Assembly (NCBI GenBank): GCA_964581605.1
Contig: CAZOPF010000003.1
Span: 59,966 to 123,965 of the forward strand
Reading direction: 5' to 3'
Origin: CAADGU01 sp964581605
GTDB lineage: Bacteria > Chloroflexota > Anaerolineae > Promineifilales > Promineifilaceae
DNA: 64,000 bases
Part shown: piece after piece, positions 50,452 to 59,357 of the stretch
Layout: each line of letters begins with the position of its first letter
How positions within the stretch are numbered: position 1 is the first letter of the stretch
Translations under genes and position numbers: made by a program
Notes under the pieces: model-generated
The model's database searches: none
Seen by the model: the letters and a program-made list of their open reading frames with translations, nothing else
What the model was told of the DNA's origin: nothing

Positions 50452-53145
50452 TCACTTACTTCCCCCAATCTCCACACTTCCCACAACCACCCGATCTCCC
50501 CATTCAGAGTGAGGCCCAGAAACCGGCAATCGCTCACCAGATTCCAGCCGATACAAGCCAACTTCAAGTTGATAAGTTCCCGGTGGCACGTTGGGCTGCC
50601 AGCGCCGTTCATCGGCAATAATTTCGCCTGATGACCAGTATGAGGTAGGGTAACGGCCGTCCAGTGGCTGCCCATCATTCCCCTCTGCCAACGTCCCGTC
50701 TGGGTTCAGCAAATGCACAAAAACCGTGAAATCTTCCGGTACCACCGCCAGAGATTCCCATACCAGCGTCATGTTCAACATTTCCCCAGCGGTCAAATGT
50801 TCTGGCACAACGACCTGTCGCAGCCGGATCGCCTCGCCAAAAATTGTTCCCAGTGTCTCCGGCGCATCCGACGATGGTGGAAGAGTTTTGAGGCGACCCA
50901 CAGGCACGGCCGTTACGCCGGGTGCATCATGTAATGACACCGTTTCTCCGTCAGCCGCCCGCTGCAAACCCACCCACACGGTAAAACCGGCCGGGGCAGG
51001 GTACTCATCCACCGGCAAGTGGTAAACATCCCGCACCAGTTGCCCCGCTTCCCAATGGCTCGTGCTCATGTAACCCGGCGCATCATTTACCACCGTATGC
51101 AGCGGCACACCTTGCGCATCGGCCAATGTCACAGTCACCGCATAACGATGTGCCGGCGCCGCCACCGCTTGCCAATACAATACCAATGTATCTGGCGACC
51201 GGGTTTCATAAGCTATCAATCGAAGTTCGTTATTGAAGTTTCCAAAGTCCGGCGTCATCTTGCCGGGGACACGGCCGTCCACCGGATGCACCACCAGCGG
51301 CGAAACAGCCCGATCAAACCAGACGATTTTGCTTCCCAACAGGAGCAATAAGATGAACGTAAGCGGCACAACCCATCGTCCGCCAGCCATCTTTAGGGCA
51401 GCCATCGTTTCTTTTCGGCGCATGGCGTGCCGCCCCCACACCAACAATCCGCCTGCAACGACTAGCCCCGCCACCGTCAGTCCATCTGCCAGCCAGCGCA
51501 CCGGCGTGCGCCTGAATGCCAGTTCCACCCGGTGGCTGCCGGAAGGGATGTTGAGTTGGATACGGCCGTCCCCATCCACCCCCATAACCAGTTTCTCCCC
51601 ATCCAACCGGGCCTGCCAGCCAGGAAAATCATGCACGCTCAATGTCATCGTTTCCGCCTGGGACAAATCGGTCTGCCATATGGCCCGCCAGGGGTCGCCG
51701 GCAACGGCCGTCACTCCTTCTGGCGTGTCTAAACTCTTTGCATACAGCGGAACCATCTGGTCTGCATCGGCAAACGGCAGTGCCAACGGCCAGTTGCGCA
51801 CGCTGGCCGCACTGTACTCCCCCCAGGCTGTCAGCCCAAAAATGCCGAACTGCTGCTGCACGGCCGTTGCGTCTGCCAGTGTCAATTGCGCCGGCAGTGA
51901 ATGGATACGCGGTGGATACAGATAAGGCAACACATTGGCAAACGCCAGCACTAGACCAGCAATAACAACGGCCCATCGCCCGGCTACCCATCGAGAACGG
52001 CTTTGCAGAAACGGCGCGTATAGCACAAACCCACTCGCCAGCGCCAGGCAAAACGTGGGTATGTCCAACAACCGCCAGGGAAACTGTAAACTTTGCAATG
52101 GTGGCAGCCGCATCCACAACCACGACGCAGAAGGCATGGCTACAATCAATACTATCAGTCCCATCAGGCCAGACACGGCCGCCACCGCTACCGGCACGGC
52201 CGTCGCTCCCCGCCGGCCGCGCCACCAACCAATTATTGCCCGTGCTGTCCCCCCTGTGCCCAGGGCTATTTGCGCCAGCCCCGGCGTTTTGGGCAGGCCA
52301 GGATTATGCACCCCGGCTACCATTTGCTCCGGCCAACGCAACACATCGGCAAAATAATCCTGGTAAGCCACCTTGCCCGCTTCCTGAGCATAACGAGTAT
52401 CGCCAATCTCCGCTAACGCAGGCAGCCAGGAAAAGGCGGAAAGCGCCAACCCCAACGCCAGTGTCAACAAAATGGCTCGCAGCGCAGCCCCACGTGGTGA
52501 AGGGGTAAACCACACGGCCGTACCCGCCAACAGGATCAACGGCCCTAAAAACAACAAACTGGCGGCCGTATGTGCCAGCATGAGCAGGGCAATAGATAGG
52601 CCCGCCAGGCAGATACGCAGGGGTGACGGCCGTATCGTTACCGCCAGCATGCCCCCCACCACCCAGGGAAACAAAGCCATTGCCAGGGCATTGGAACTGC
52701 TACCCCGCGCATAACTTTGCGCCACCAGATGTGGCGCCCAGGTGTACAAGGCGGCTGCCAGCACCCCACCGGCCGCGCCAAAGAGCCAGCGCGCCAACAA
52801 AAACATGCCCACACAGCCACCGGCCAGCGCCAATGCCAGCAGCCCATTCCAGGCAACGGCCGTTTGCTGATTAACCAGCAAATAAAACGCCGTGAGCAAA
52901 TACGCACTCAGCGGCGGGTAAAAGTTGAACAGCGGCGAACCGTGCCCCAAATTCAGTGTGGGCAGCCAGCGGGCAAATGGCACACCATTTTCCCACAACG
53001 CCAACACCACCGGGATACGGAAAATGTGCAGGCGCATATCGTCCCCATACGGCGGCGCGCCCCCCAGGGGCAAGACGACCACCAGGATGATGATCAACAC
53101 TGCCAACCAGGGCGCAAAAGCTACAGCCTGATTACCTTTACGCAT
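50452..53145 (-). CDS. large multi-spanning membrane protein, GT-C/YfhO-like
   Basis: 897 residues. The N-terminal ~430 residues hold about 10-12 transmembrane helices, with GDDMRLHIFRIPVVLALWENG and LPTLNLGHGSPLFNFYPPLSAYLL. The Asp pair in the first loop and the FNFYPPL motif fit GT-C-fold membrane glycosyltransferases (YfhO/6-pyruvoyl-type, PMT-like). A soluble beta-rich middle (about 455-560) is followed by another helix pair. A C-terminal extracytoplasmic beta domain (about 635-890) has a repeated GT-like carbohydrate-binding feel (VYHLPVDEYPAPAGFTVWVGL, YQLEVGLYRLESGERLPV). Likely uses lipid-linked sugars. The extreme C-terminus (EIGGSK) is encoded in GAGATTGGGG-type repeat. Substrate unknown. 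Confidence 0.72.
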   Translation of the reverse strand: MRKGNQAVAFAPWLAVLIIILVVVLPLGGAPPYGDDMRLHIFRIPVVLALWENGVPFARWLPTLNLGHGSPLFNFYPPLSAYLLTAFYLLVNQQTAVAWNGLLALALAGGCVGMFLLARWLFGAAGGVLAAALYTWAPHLVAQSYARGSSSNALAMALFPWVVGGMLAVTIRPSPLRICLAGLSIALLMLAHTAASLLFLGPLILLAGTAVWFTPSPRGAALRAILLTLALGLALSAFSWLPALAEIGDTRYAQEAGKVAYQDYFADVLRWPEQMVAGVHNPGLPKTPGLAQIALGTGGTARAIIGWWRGRRGATAVPVAVAAVSGLMGLIVLIVAMPSASWLWMRLPPLQSLQFPWRLLDIPTFCLALASGFVLYAPFLQSRSRWVAGRWAVVIAGLVLAFANVLPYLYPPRIHSLPAQLTLADATAVQQQFGIFGLTAWGEYSAASVRNWPLALPFADADQMVPLYAKSLDTPEGVTAVAGDPWRAIWQTDLSQAETMTLSVHDFPGWQARLDGEKLVMGVDGDGRIQLNIPSGSHRVELAFRRTPVRWLADGLTVAGLVVAGGLLVWGRHAMRRKETMAALKMAGGRWVVPLTFILLLLLGSKIVWFDRAVSPLVVHPVDGRVPGKMTPDFGNFNNELRLIAYETRSPDTLVLYWQAVAAPAHRYAVTVTLADAQGVPLHTVVNDAPGYMSTSHWEAGQLVRDVYHLPVDEYPAPAGFTVWVGLQRAADGETVSLHDAPGVTAVPVGRLKTLPPSSDAPETLGTIFGEAIRLRQVVVPEHLTAGEMLNMTLVWESLAVVPEDFTVFVHLLNPDGTLAEGNDGQPLDGRYPTSYWSSGEIIADERRWQPNVPPGTYQLEVGLYRLESGERLPVSGPHSEWGDRVVVGSVEIGGSK

Positions 53146-53311
53146 AACCGGGATGTTACCTGAACCCCCTTGATTGTAGTAGGCAATTCATCACCCACTC
53201 CAAACCAGACATTTATGCAACACTAACACGGCCGTACTCGTAACCCGTTATCATATGCGCATGTTGTGTGCGGCCGTCAGGATACACGGCCACCCCACCC
53301 GGAGTTATTGA

Positions 53312-53809
53312 ATGGAATTATTATCGGAAGGATTGTTACTCTTTATCGTCTTTTTTCTCATGCTGTTGGGGCTGGTCGGCATTATCATCCCCATGCTGCC
53401 CGGTGTCTTTTTCATTTGGCTGGGAGTGGCCGTTTATGTCTGGCAAACGGGCTTTGAAATTATTACTATTCCCCACTTTTTGCTCATTTCCGTGCTGGTT
53501 TTGTTTGCTGGTACCAGTGATCTCTGGCTGCCCTACTTTGGCGCAAAAAAAAGTGGCGCAGCCAAACGTTCCTACCTGCTGAGTACCATCGGCGCGATTA
53601 TCGGCTCCTTCTTGTTGCCCGTCATCGGCACGATTATTGGTTTTGTGTTGGGGTTGTTTTTAGGGGAGTATTGGAAACATCAGGATGCAGGCACGGCCGT
53701 GCGCGTCAGTTGGGGCGGCCTCAAAGGGTGGGGCATTGCCACCATCATCCAGCTTGTCATTGGCGTTTTGGTGATCGGCCTTTTTTCCTGGCTGGTAATC
53801 AACGGCTAA
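53312..53809 (+). CDS. DUF456 membrane protein
   Basis: 165 residues with about four transmembrane segments rich in Gly: LGLVGIIIPMLPGVFFIWLGV at the N-terminus and the glycine-zipper STIGAIIGSFLLPVIGTIIGFVLGLFLGEYW in the middle, the hallmark of DUF456. GGAG is 9 nt upstream. Function of the family is unknown. A tiny opposite-strand gene begins at its last base. Upstream, 53146-53311 contains no gene; only one octamer and no clear promoter were noted. Confidence 0.85.
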   Translation: MELLSEGLLLFIVFFLMLLGLVGIIIPMLPGVFFIWLGVAVYVWQTGFEIITIPHFLLISVLVLFAGTSDLWLPYFGAKKSGAAKRSYLLSTIGAIIGSFLLPVIGTIIGFVLGLFLGEYWKHQDAGTAVRVSWGGLKGWGIATIIQLVIGVLVIGLFSWLVING

Positions 53810-53914
53810 TCAACCGTCACGCTCCCGCAGATAAAAATAGACGGCCGCCACAATTGCCGTCACCATCACCGCCCCCCCACAAAGCAACAAAACAATAAAT
53901 GTCACTCCCATCAT
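53810..53914 (-). CDS. possible 34-residue single-span membrane protein
   Basis: Short frame from ATG 53914 (or 53911) to TGA 53810-53812, immediately abutting the DUF456 stop. The peptide MMGVTFIVLLLCGGAVMVTAIVAAVYF then YLRERDG is one hydrophobic helix followed by a charged end, the usual look of small inner-membrane proteins. No Shine-Dalgarno is seen. The absence of charged residues over 25 codons is unlikely by chance but not proof. Confidence 0.4.
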   Translation of the reverse strand: MMGVTFIVLLLCGGAVMVTAIVAAVYFYLRERDG

Positions 53915-53926
53915 GGTTTATCAAAA

Positions 53927-53978
53927 GATTAGAGATTAGAGTTTGACTGACCAATCTCCCATCTCCTAATCTCTAATC
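53927..53978. repeat. GAGATTA heptamer foldback
   Basis: GATTAGAGATTAGAG (53927-53941) faces CTCCTAATCTCTAATC (53963-53978). The right arm contains the last codons and TAG of the L,D-transpeptidase gene (EIRD, stop). Confidence 0.75.
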
Positions 53979-55555
53979 TCCACTACTGTCCCCGCTTCTG
54001 CCCACTCATACAACGCCTGTGCATTTTCATTGCTGATGAGAATACAGCCATACGTCACCGGCGCACCCAAATTGTTTGTCCAGAGCAGATTGTATCCATC
54101 ACGAGTGGGAAAGCCATGAAAGCCATTCATAAAATCAGAGTTCGGCACGGGCCGGTAAATGCCCATGAAGTTGGGCATCCATAAATCCCAGTTAGCGGCA
54201 TAAGCATTTGGCTCATGCGACTGCACCTGGAAAATACCCGGCGCGGTGGGGCTGGAGAATATGCCCGTGCTGGCAGGCCAATCCCACTTGAGCTGCCCAT
54301 TTTCAAATACCTGCACCCGCTGCTGGCCGATGCTAACGATAATGCGTTTGTGCGGCACCACCGGCAATGGCAGCATCTCATCCACCGAGGGAATGGTAAT
54401 CACCTGCCCTGGCGACAGCCCGCCCAAGCCAGGGTTGTCCCGCTGAATCCAGGGATACGGGATGCCCACCGCCCGGCCGATACTCGCCAAGGTATCCCCG
54501 ACCTGCACCACGTAGCTGGTGGGATGATGGTACAGTTGGGCTGTCACCGTTGTTTCCCCGTTGCGAATGGCTTCCGCCAGTTGGCGCAATGTCTCATCAG
54601 TTTGCAGGTAACGGCCGTCGCCCAACTTACCCGCCTGTTCATCCAGATAAACACGGGCAGGCGGCGAGTCAAAGTTCCAGCGCAGCCAGGTGGGGTTTTC
54701 AGGATCAATCGCCACCGCCACCCAATTTCCCCACACATCTGGCGGCAAATTCCAGGTGAACGTTTCGTCACTCGCCGGGTCATAACCCTGCAAAACGAGG
54801 GTACGGCCGAGCAGTTGATTTAACTGCTGCAACACGGCCGTCACATCCGTAATCGCCGGGGGAATGAGGGTGTAGCTGAGGGGCAAACGGCCGTGCGCCA
54901 GCACCGCTTCCTGATACTGCTGCAAATAAGCCACCGTCGCCACCACATTCAGCGATTGCCCATTCACGGCCGGGGTGGCCTGGGCCTGTCCGTCGCTCAC
55001 ATGCACCGTCGCATTCACCGGGGCGCGTTCCAGTTGGGGGGCCAGAGATTCTAAATAGGCGGTCGCTACGGCCGTGTCCAGTGTATAAACCGGCCTCACC
55101 ATCAGCCGCCCGGTCGTCACCCATTCAAACAGACCATCTGGGGTACGGCCGGCCGCATGTGCCCGTTCTGCCGTCGCCCAGACATCCAGTTCAATCCCTA
55201 TCGCCTCTGGTGAGACGTTCCATGTCTCTGTTTCACTTTCCAGCATCAGGCCCGATTGCTGCCACTGGTTGCTGAGGGTCACGGCCGTTTCACTCACCGA
55301 CAATCCACCTACCTCCACTCCCATCACCTGCGTCCCCGGCAGCAGGAGTGGGCTGGCATAAAAAAGCAGGGTGAATCCGGCTACGGCCGTAGCCATCATC
55401 AAGCCAAACAACACCAACAGCCACAACCACCGCCGCGAAGGGTGCGGTCTGGCGGCCGTAACCGGAAAGTGTAAATCAACCGCTTGCTGTGCCGGAAAAT
55501 AGAGCGTTGGTTGCTCATGGATAACCTGTTGTTTTCTCATACCGCTGCTTTTCAT
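53966..55555 (-). CDS. L,D-transpeptidase (YkuD) with VanW-like and LysM domains, variant TYGC motif
   Basis: 529 residues: a short cytoplasmic part, one transmembrane helix (about 42-66), VanW/peptidoglycan-binding-4-like extracellular repeats (about 75-330), a LysM unit (SYVVQVGDTLASIGRAVGIPYPWIQRDNPGL) and a C-terminal YkuD domain (RIIVSIGQQRVQVFENGQLKWDWPASTGI, FHGFPTRDGYNLLWTNNLG). It would cross-link peptidoglycan or attach proteins to it. The active-site motif, usually S/T-H-G-C, reads T-Y-G-C: the His is Tyr. Start uncertain (55555 or 55540); the frame opens at 55615. The C-terminal codons and stop lie in a heptamer repeat. Confidence 0.85.
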   Translation of the reverse strand: MKSSGMRKQQVIHEQPTLYFPAQQAVDLHFPVTAARPHPSRRWLWLLVLFGLMMATAVAGFTLLFYASPLLLPGTQVMGVEVGGLSVSETAVTLSNQWQQSGLMLESETETWNVSPEAIGIELDVWATAERAHAAGRTPDGLFEWVTTGRLMVRPVYTLDTAVATAYLESLAPQLERAPVNATVHVSDGQAQATPAVNGQSLNVVATVAYLQQYQEAVLAHGRLPLSYTLIPPAITDVTAVLQQLNQLLGRTLVLQGYDPASDETFTWNLPPDVWGNWVAVAIDPENPTWLRWNFDSPPARVYLDEQAGKLGDGRYLQTDETLRQLAEAIRNGETTVTAQLYHHPTSYVVQVGDTLASIGRAVGIPYPWIQRDNPGLGGLSPGQVITIPSVDEMLPLPVVPHKRIIVSIGQQRVQVFENGQLKWDWPASTGIFSSPTAPGIFQVQSHEPNAYAANWDLWMPNFMGIYRPVPNSDFMNGFHGFPTRDGYNLLWTNNLGAPVTYGCILISNENAQALYEWAEAGTVVEIRD

Positions 55556-55743
55556 CCCATTACCAACCTGATAGTTACAGCATAGTGCAAACACGACCCA
55601 TTGTAAGTAAAACAACAGTGAGTTTACTCTACGGCCGTACCCCCCTCATCCCACCTTTCCCCCACGCCTTTTACAAACACATTACACTCCCATTGCAACT
55701 TTTTCAAATCTGCCCGGTAACTTAAGGCATGGAATGTAATTGA

Positions 55744-55791
55744 GTAACTGGGTAATTGGGTAATTACGTAATTACCTAATTACCCAGTTAC
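55744..55791. repeat. 48-bp near-perfect palindrome
   Basis: Two 24-bp arms (GTAACTGGGTAATTGGGTAA plus TTAC, and its reverse complement with one mismatch) meet without a loop, 6 bp before the ribosome-binding site of the next gene. The remaining 55616-55743 shows nothing but one octamer. Confidence 0.8.
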
Positions 55792-55806
55792 AAAGGAAGG
55801 TCTCAA

Positions 55807-56331
55807 ATGGCAGATGTATACACCGTTACCTTTATCATCATCGGTATTTTGCTCAGTGTGCCCGCGCTGCTGGTCGCCTTTAATTTGCTCATGCCCCAGG
55901 TAACACAGCGCGCCTATACCCGGCTCGACCACACCCCGGTCAAGAGTTTCTTGCTGGGGCTGCCCATCACCGGTTTCATCATCCTCTACTCGCTGGTGGC
56001 GTTCCAGGCCAGCGCCGGACTGCTGCAAACCACCGCCTTCATCGTCGCCATTGGCGGCCTGGGCATTGGCTCCATTGGCGGCGCCGGCATGGCCCGCCTG
56101 CTGGCCGCCCGCCTGACGCCGCTGGCAAACCCCAACTCCCGGCTGACCAACCTGCTGCGCGGTGCTGTATTGTTTGAAATGGCCTGCCTGGTGCCCTTTG
56201 TGGGCTGGTTCCTCTTCATCCCCATCGCCGGTATCACCGCCATGGGCGCAGCAGCGTTTGCCCTTTTGGGGTGGATTCCAAAGGGGAAAGTGAGTAGTGA
56301 ACAGTTAGCAGTAAGCAGTCCAATGGTGTAA
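55807..56331 (+). CDS. small multi-span membrane protein of unknown function
   Basis: 174 residues with four hydrophobic segments (about 7-30, 48-68, 72-95 and 115-155), Gly-rich between the third and fourth (IVAIGGLGIGSIGGAGMARLL). It resembles bactofilin-associated or polymer-export helper membrane proteins only vaguely. AAAGGAAGG lies 6-8 nt upstream. The last ~14 residues (KVSSEQLAVSSPMV) are encoded by a GTGAACAGTTAGCAGT-type repeat, so the original C-terminus was probably IPKG or thereabouts. Next gene is a DUF1800 protein on the same strand. Function not assignable. Confidence 0.65.
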   Translation: MADVYTVTFIIIGILLSVPALLVAFNLLMPQVTQRAYTRLDHTPVKSFLLGLPITGFIILYSLVAFQASAGLLQTTAFIVAIGGLGIGSIGGAGMARLLAARLTPLANPNSRLTNLLRGAVLFEMACLVPFVGWFLFIPIAGITAMGAAAFALLGWIPKGKVSSEQLAVSSPMV

Positions 56332-56362
56332 CTGTTCACTGCTCACTGCTTACTGCTCACTG
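56289..56362. repeat. AGTGAACAGTTAGCAGT-type foldback
   Basis: AGTGAGTAGTGAACAGTTAGCAG on the left faces CTGTTCACTGCTCACTGC on the right. It supplies the C-terminal codons of the upstream gene and fills the spacer to the DUF1800 gene's GGAGA. Same family as 14639-14700. Confidence 0.75.
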
Positions 56363-56375
56363 ATTTGGAGACACC

Positions 56376-57878
56376 ATGTCCCTTTCCCGACGCGACTTCC
56401 TGAAATTGGGTGGCCTGACGGCCGTTGCTGCCACTACTACCGGTTGCAGTGTCATCGGCCGTGAGGTTTCCCGGCGCGAACTGCCACAGACGTTGGTGCT
56501 GCCGGGCGACACGGCCGTATCCCCCCCCCTCCTCCGCCTGCTCAACCGCGCCGGGTATGGCCCCTGCCCTGGCGACCTGGAGCGTGTGACGGCCATGGGA
56601 TTGGCCGCTTACCTGGAAGAACAGCTCAACCCCGCAGACATTGACGATACGGCCGCCGACTTGCTATTGCGCTCCCTCACCATCTACCACATGGATACCA
56701 GCCAACTGGTGGAACAAGATGAACAGGAAGCAACGGTGGAACTACTCACCGCCACCATCTGGCGGGCGCTGGCCTCCAAACGGCAGCTTTACGAGGCGAT
56801 GGTCGAGTTCTGGTCAGACCATTTCAACATCTATCTGGGCAAAAACAAGCACATGCCCAAACTCAAAATTCTGGATGACCGGGAGGTGATTCGCCCGCAC
56901 GCTCTGGGCAAATTCCGCGAGCTGCTGGCTGCTTCCGTCCACAGCCCGGCCATGCTCGTCTACCTGGACAACCAGGAAAACACGAAGGAGTCGCCCAACG
57001 AAAACTACGCCCGCGAACTGCTGGAACTGCATACGTTGGGCATCCATGCCGGGTACACGCAGAGCGACGTGCAAGAGGTGGCCCGCATTTTGACGGGTTG
57101 GACGGTGCAGCGCAACGGCCGTCATAAAGGCCAATTCACCTTTAATTCTGACCAGCACGACTTTGGCGCGAAAATGGTAATGGGGCAGGCCATTCGCGGC
57201 GACGACGGCGAGACAGAAGTAGCTGCACTGCTGGCACTGCTGGCCGCGCATCCAGCCACCGCCCACTTCATCGCCACCAAACTGGTGCGCCGTTTTGTGG
57301 CCGATGAACCACCCGCCGCCCTGGTGAACCGCGTGGCCCAAAACTACCAGGAGACGGACGGCGACATTAAAGCCATGCTGCGCGTCATTTTTCTGAGCCA
57401 GGAATTTGCCGCCGCACCAGTGAAATTGAAACGGCCGTACACCTACCTTCTCTCCCTCCTCCGCGCCCTGCACGCCGATGTGCGCCCCACGCGCAAACAC
57501 GAAATTGGCCGGGTGCTAGCCCAAATGGGGCAGTTGCCCTTTCATTGGCCGCCGCCAGATGGCTACCCCGACGATTCCGCCGCCTGGGCCGGGAATCTGC
57601 TGCCACGTTGGAATGTGGCCCTGGCCGTGTTGCACGGCGAGTTACCTGGTGTCCGTTTTCCGCTGGAACAGATTATCACCGCCGGCAACGCGCAAACGCC
57701 ACGCCAGGTGTTGCAATTATTTGGTGGATTGGTCTACGGCCGTGCCCTTACCCCCACCGAATCAACTTTGTTCACCGATTACGTGGGCAGTGGCTCATTA
57801 GACAATCACGAAACCCAACAACGCCTACGTGACGCCATCGCCCTCATGCTCGCCAGCCCGGCCTTTCAATGGACATGA
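56376..57878 (+). CDS. Tat-exported DUF1800 protein
   Basis: 500 residues. Twin-arginine leader SRRDFLKLGGLTAVAATTTGC ends in a lipobox-like TGCS, so it may be a Tat lipoprotein. DUF1800 landmarks: LLNRAGYGPCPGDLERV, MVEFWSDHFNIY, ENYARELLELHTLGI, YTQSDVQEVARILTGW, FIATKLVRRFVADEPP, PVKLKRPYTYLLSLLRAL and LPFHWPPPDGYPDDSAAW. DUF1800 and DUF1501 genes are almost always paired and are thought to act together outside the membrane, in a role still unknown. GGAGA lies 6-7 nt upstream. The DUF1501 partner follows after a repeat. Confidence 0.9.
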   Translation: MSLSRRDFLKLGGLTAVAATTTGCSVIGREVSRRELPQTLVLPGDTAVSPPLLRLLNRAGYGPCPGDLERVTAMGLAAYLEEQLNPADIDDTAADLLLRSLTIYHMDTSQLVEQDEQEATVELLTATIWRALASKRQLYEAMVEFWSDHFNIYLGKNKHMPKLKILDDREVIRPHALGKFRELLAASVHSPAMLVYLDNQENTKESPNENYARELLELHTLGIHAGYTQSDVQEVARILTGWTVQRNGRHKGQFTFNSDQHDFGAKMVMGQAIRGDDGETEVAALLALLAAHPATAHFIATKLVRRFVADEPPAALVNRVAQNYQETDGDIKAMLRVIFLSQEFAAAPVKLKRPYTYLLSLLRALHADVRPTRKHEIGRVLAQMGQLPFHWPPPDGYPDDSAAWAGNLLPRWNVALAVLHGELPGVRFPLEQIITAGNAQTPRQVLQLFGGLVYGRALTPTESTLFTDYVGSGSLDNHETQQRLRDAIALMLASPAFQWT

Positions 57879-57880
57879 AG

Positions 57881-57944
57881 GTGGCAGGTTGCAAGTGGCA
57901 AGTGGCAGGTGAAGACCTGCAACCTGCCACCTGCAACTTGCCAC
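57881..57944. repeat. 30-bp-arm foldback of GGCAGGT units
   Basis: Arms 57881-57910 and 57915-57944 pair with about four mismatches around the loop GAAG. Built from GTGGCAGGTTGCAAGTGGCA units. It fills the DUF1800-DUF1501 spacer and could form an RNA hairpin just before the DUF1501 ribosome-binding site. Confidence 0.8.
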
Positions 57945-57958
57945 ACCGGAGGTAATTG

Positions 57959-59287
57959 ATGAATACCCAAACCTGTACCCATTGTGCCGAATACGGCCGT
58001 GTTAGCCGCCGAAACTTTCTCACAACCGGCCTCACCTCGGTAGCGGCGTTTGCGTTGGGGCCGAACATCGTGGCCCTGCCGCGTTGGCTGCCGCGGGTGG
58101 CCTTTGCCGATCCACACGTTGGCCCGGCGGGGGATGCACTCGTCTGCATCTTCCTGCGCGGCGGGGCGGATGGGCTGAATATGGTCATCCCGCACGGCGA
58201 TGAGGAGTATTACCGGCGACGGCCGTATCTGGGCATTCCGCGACCTGACGATAACCGGGCGAAGGACGGCGGACCCGAAGCTGCTTCGGGCCGTGTGCTT
58301 GACCTGGACGGCTTTTTTGGCCTGCATCCCGCCCTGGCCCCCCTGCACGAGATTTACAGCGCCGGGCAGTTGGCCGTCATCCACGCCACCGGCTCACCCG
58401 ACGAAACCCGCTCCCACTTTGAGGCGATGGATTTGATGGAGCGGGGGGCGACCAGCAACGGCGATTACACCGGCTGGCTGGCCCGCCATCTGGCCACGCT
58501 GGACACCGGCAATGATTCTGCCCTGCGTGCCATCGGCGTGGGCGATATGCTGCCCGCCGCGCTCACCGGGGCCGTCTCCGCCACCGCCCTGCAATCCATC
58601 GCCGACTACCACCTGCGCGGCGTGGATGACCGCATCGGCGAAATGACCACTTTGCTCAACGCCCTCTACAACCAGCAGCCTGACCTGCTGACGGCGACGG
58701 CCAACCAGACCTTTGCCTCGCTGGAACTGCTGGCGCAACTGAGCCGCGAGCCGTATGTGCCGCACGGCCGTGCCTATGCCGAAAGCGATTTTGGCCGGGC
58801 CATGCAAACGGTGGCGCAACTGATCAAGGCCGATGTGGGTGTGGAAGTGGCCTGCGTGGATTTGGGTGGCTGGGATACACATGTGGCGCAGGGGGGCGTG
58901 AATGGGGCGCAAGCCAGTTTGATGGCGGAATTGGCAAATGGGCTGGCTGCGTTTTATGAAGATTTGGGCGAACGGCGGGCGGGGGTGACGGCCGTTGTCA
59001 TGTCTGAATTTGGGCGGCGGGTGCAGGAAAATGGCGGCCTGGGTACGGATCATGGGCACGGCAACATGATGATGGTGTTGGGTGGGGGAATCAACGGTGG
59101 GAAGGTGTACGGCCGTTGGCCCGGCTTGCAACCGGAGCAGCTTGTTGGCCCCGGCGACCTGGCCATCACCACCGATTACCGCGATGTGTTGGGGGAACTG
59201 CTGCGCAAACGGCTGAATAATGGGGGAGTGACGGCCGTGTTTCCTGGCTACACCGTCAACGAAATGGGGCTGGCTGTACCCCGATGA
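57959..59287 (+). CDS. Tat-exported DUF1501 protein
   Basis: 442 residues of the alkaline-phosphatase-like DUF1501 family: leader VSRRNFLTTGLTSVAAFALG (twin Arg), then LVCIFLRGGADGLNMVIPHGDEEYYRRRP, HPALAPLHEIYSAGQLAVIHATGSPDETRSHFEAMDLME, VACVDLGGWDTH, VVMSEFGRRVQENGGLGTDHGHGNMMMVLGGGINGGKVYG. The G-G-W-D-T-H and T-D-H-G-H-G metal-type motifs are intact. Start at ATG 57959 because GGAGG is 6 nt upstream; a TTG at 57956 is in frame. Partner of the preceding DUF1800 protein. Substrate unknown. Confidence 0.9.
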   Translation: MNTQTCTHCAEYGRVSRRNFLTTGLTSVAAFALGPNIVALPRWLPRVAFADPHVGPAGDALVCIFLRGGADGLNMVIPHGDEEYYRRRPYLGIPRPDDNRAKDGGPEAASGRVLDLDGFFGLHPALAPLHEIYSAGQLAVIHATGSPDETRSHFEAMDLMERGATSNGDYTGWLARHLATLDTGNDSALRAIGVGDMLPAALTGAVSATALQSIADYHLRGVDDRIGEMTTLLNALYNQQPDLLTATANQTFASLELLAQLSREPYVPHGRAYAESDFGRAMQTVAQLIKADVGVEVACVDLGGWDTHVAQGGVNGAQASLMAELANGLAAFYEDLGERRAGVTAVVMSEFGRRVQENGGLGTDHGHGNMMMVLGGGINGGKVYGRWPGLQPEQLVGPGDLAITTDYRDVLGELLRKRLNNGGVTAVFPGYTVNEMGLAVPR

Positions 59288-59357
59288 CTTGGTGCTTCTT
59301 TTGCGTAACGTTTAAAATGGTTGAATGAATTGGCCCTGTTTGTAGGAGCCTACTTTG

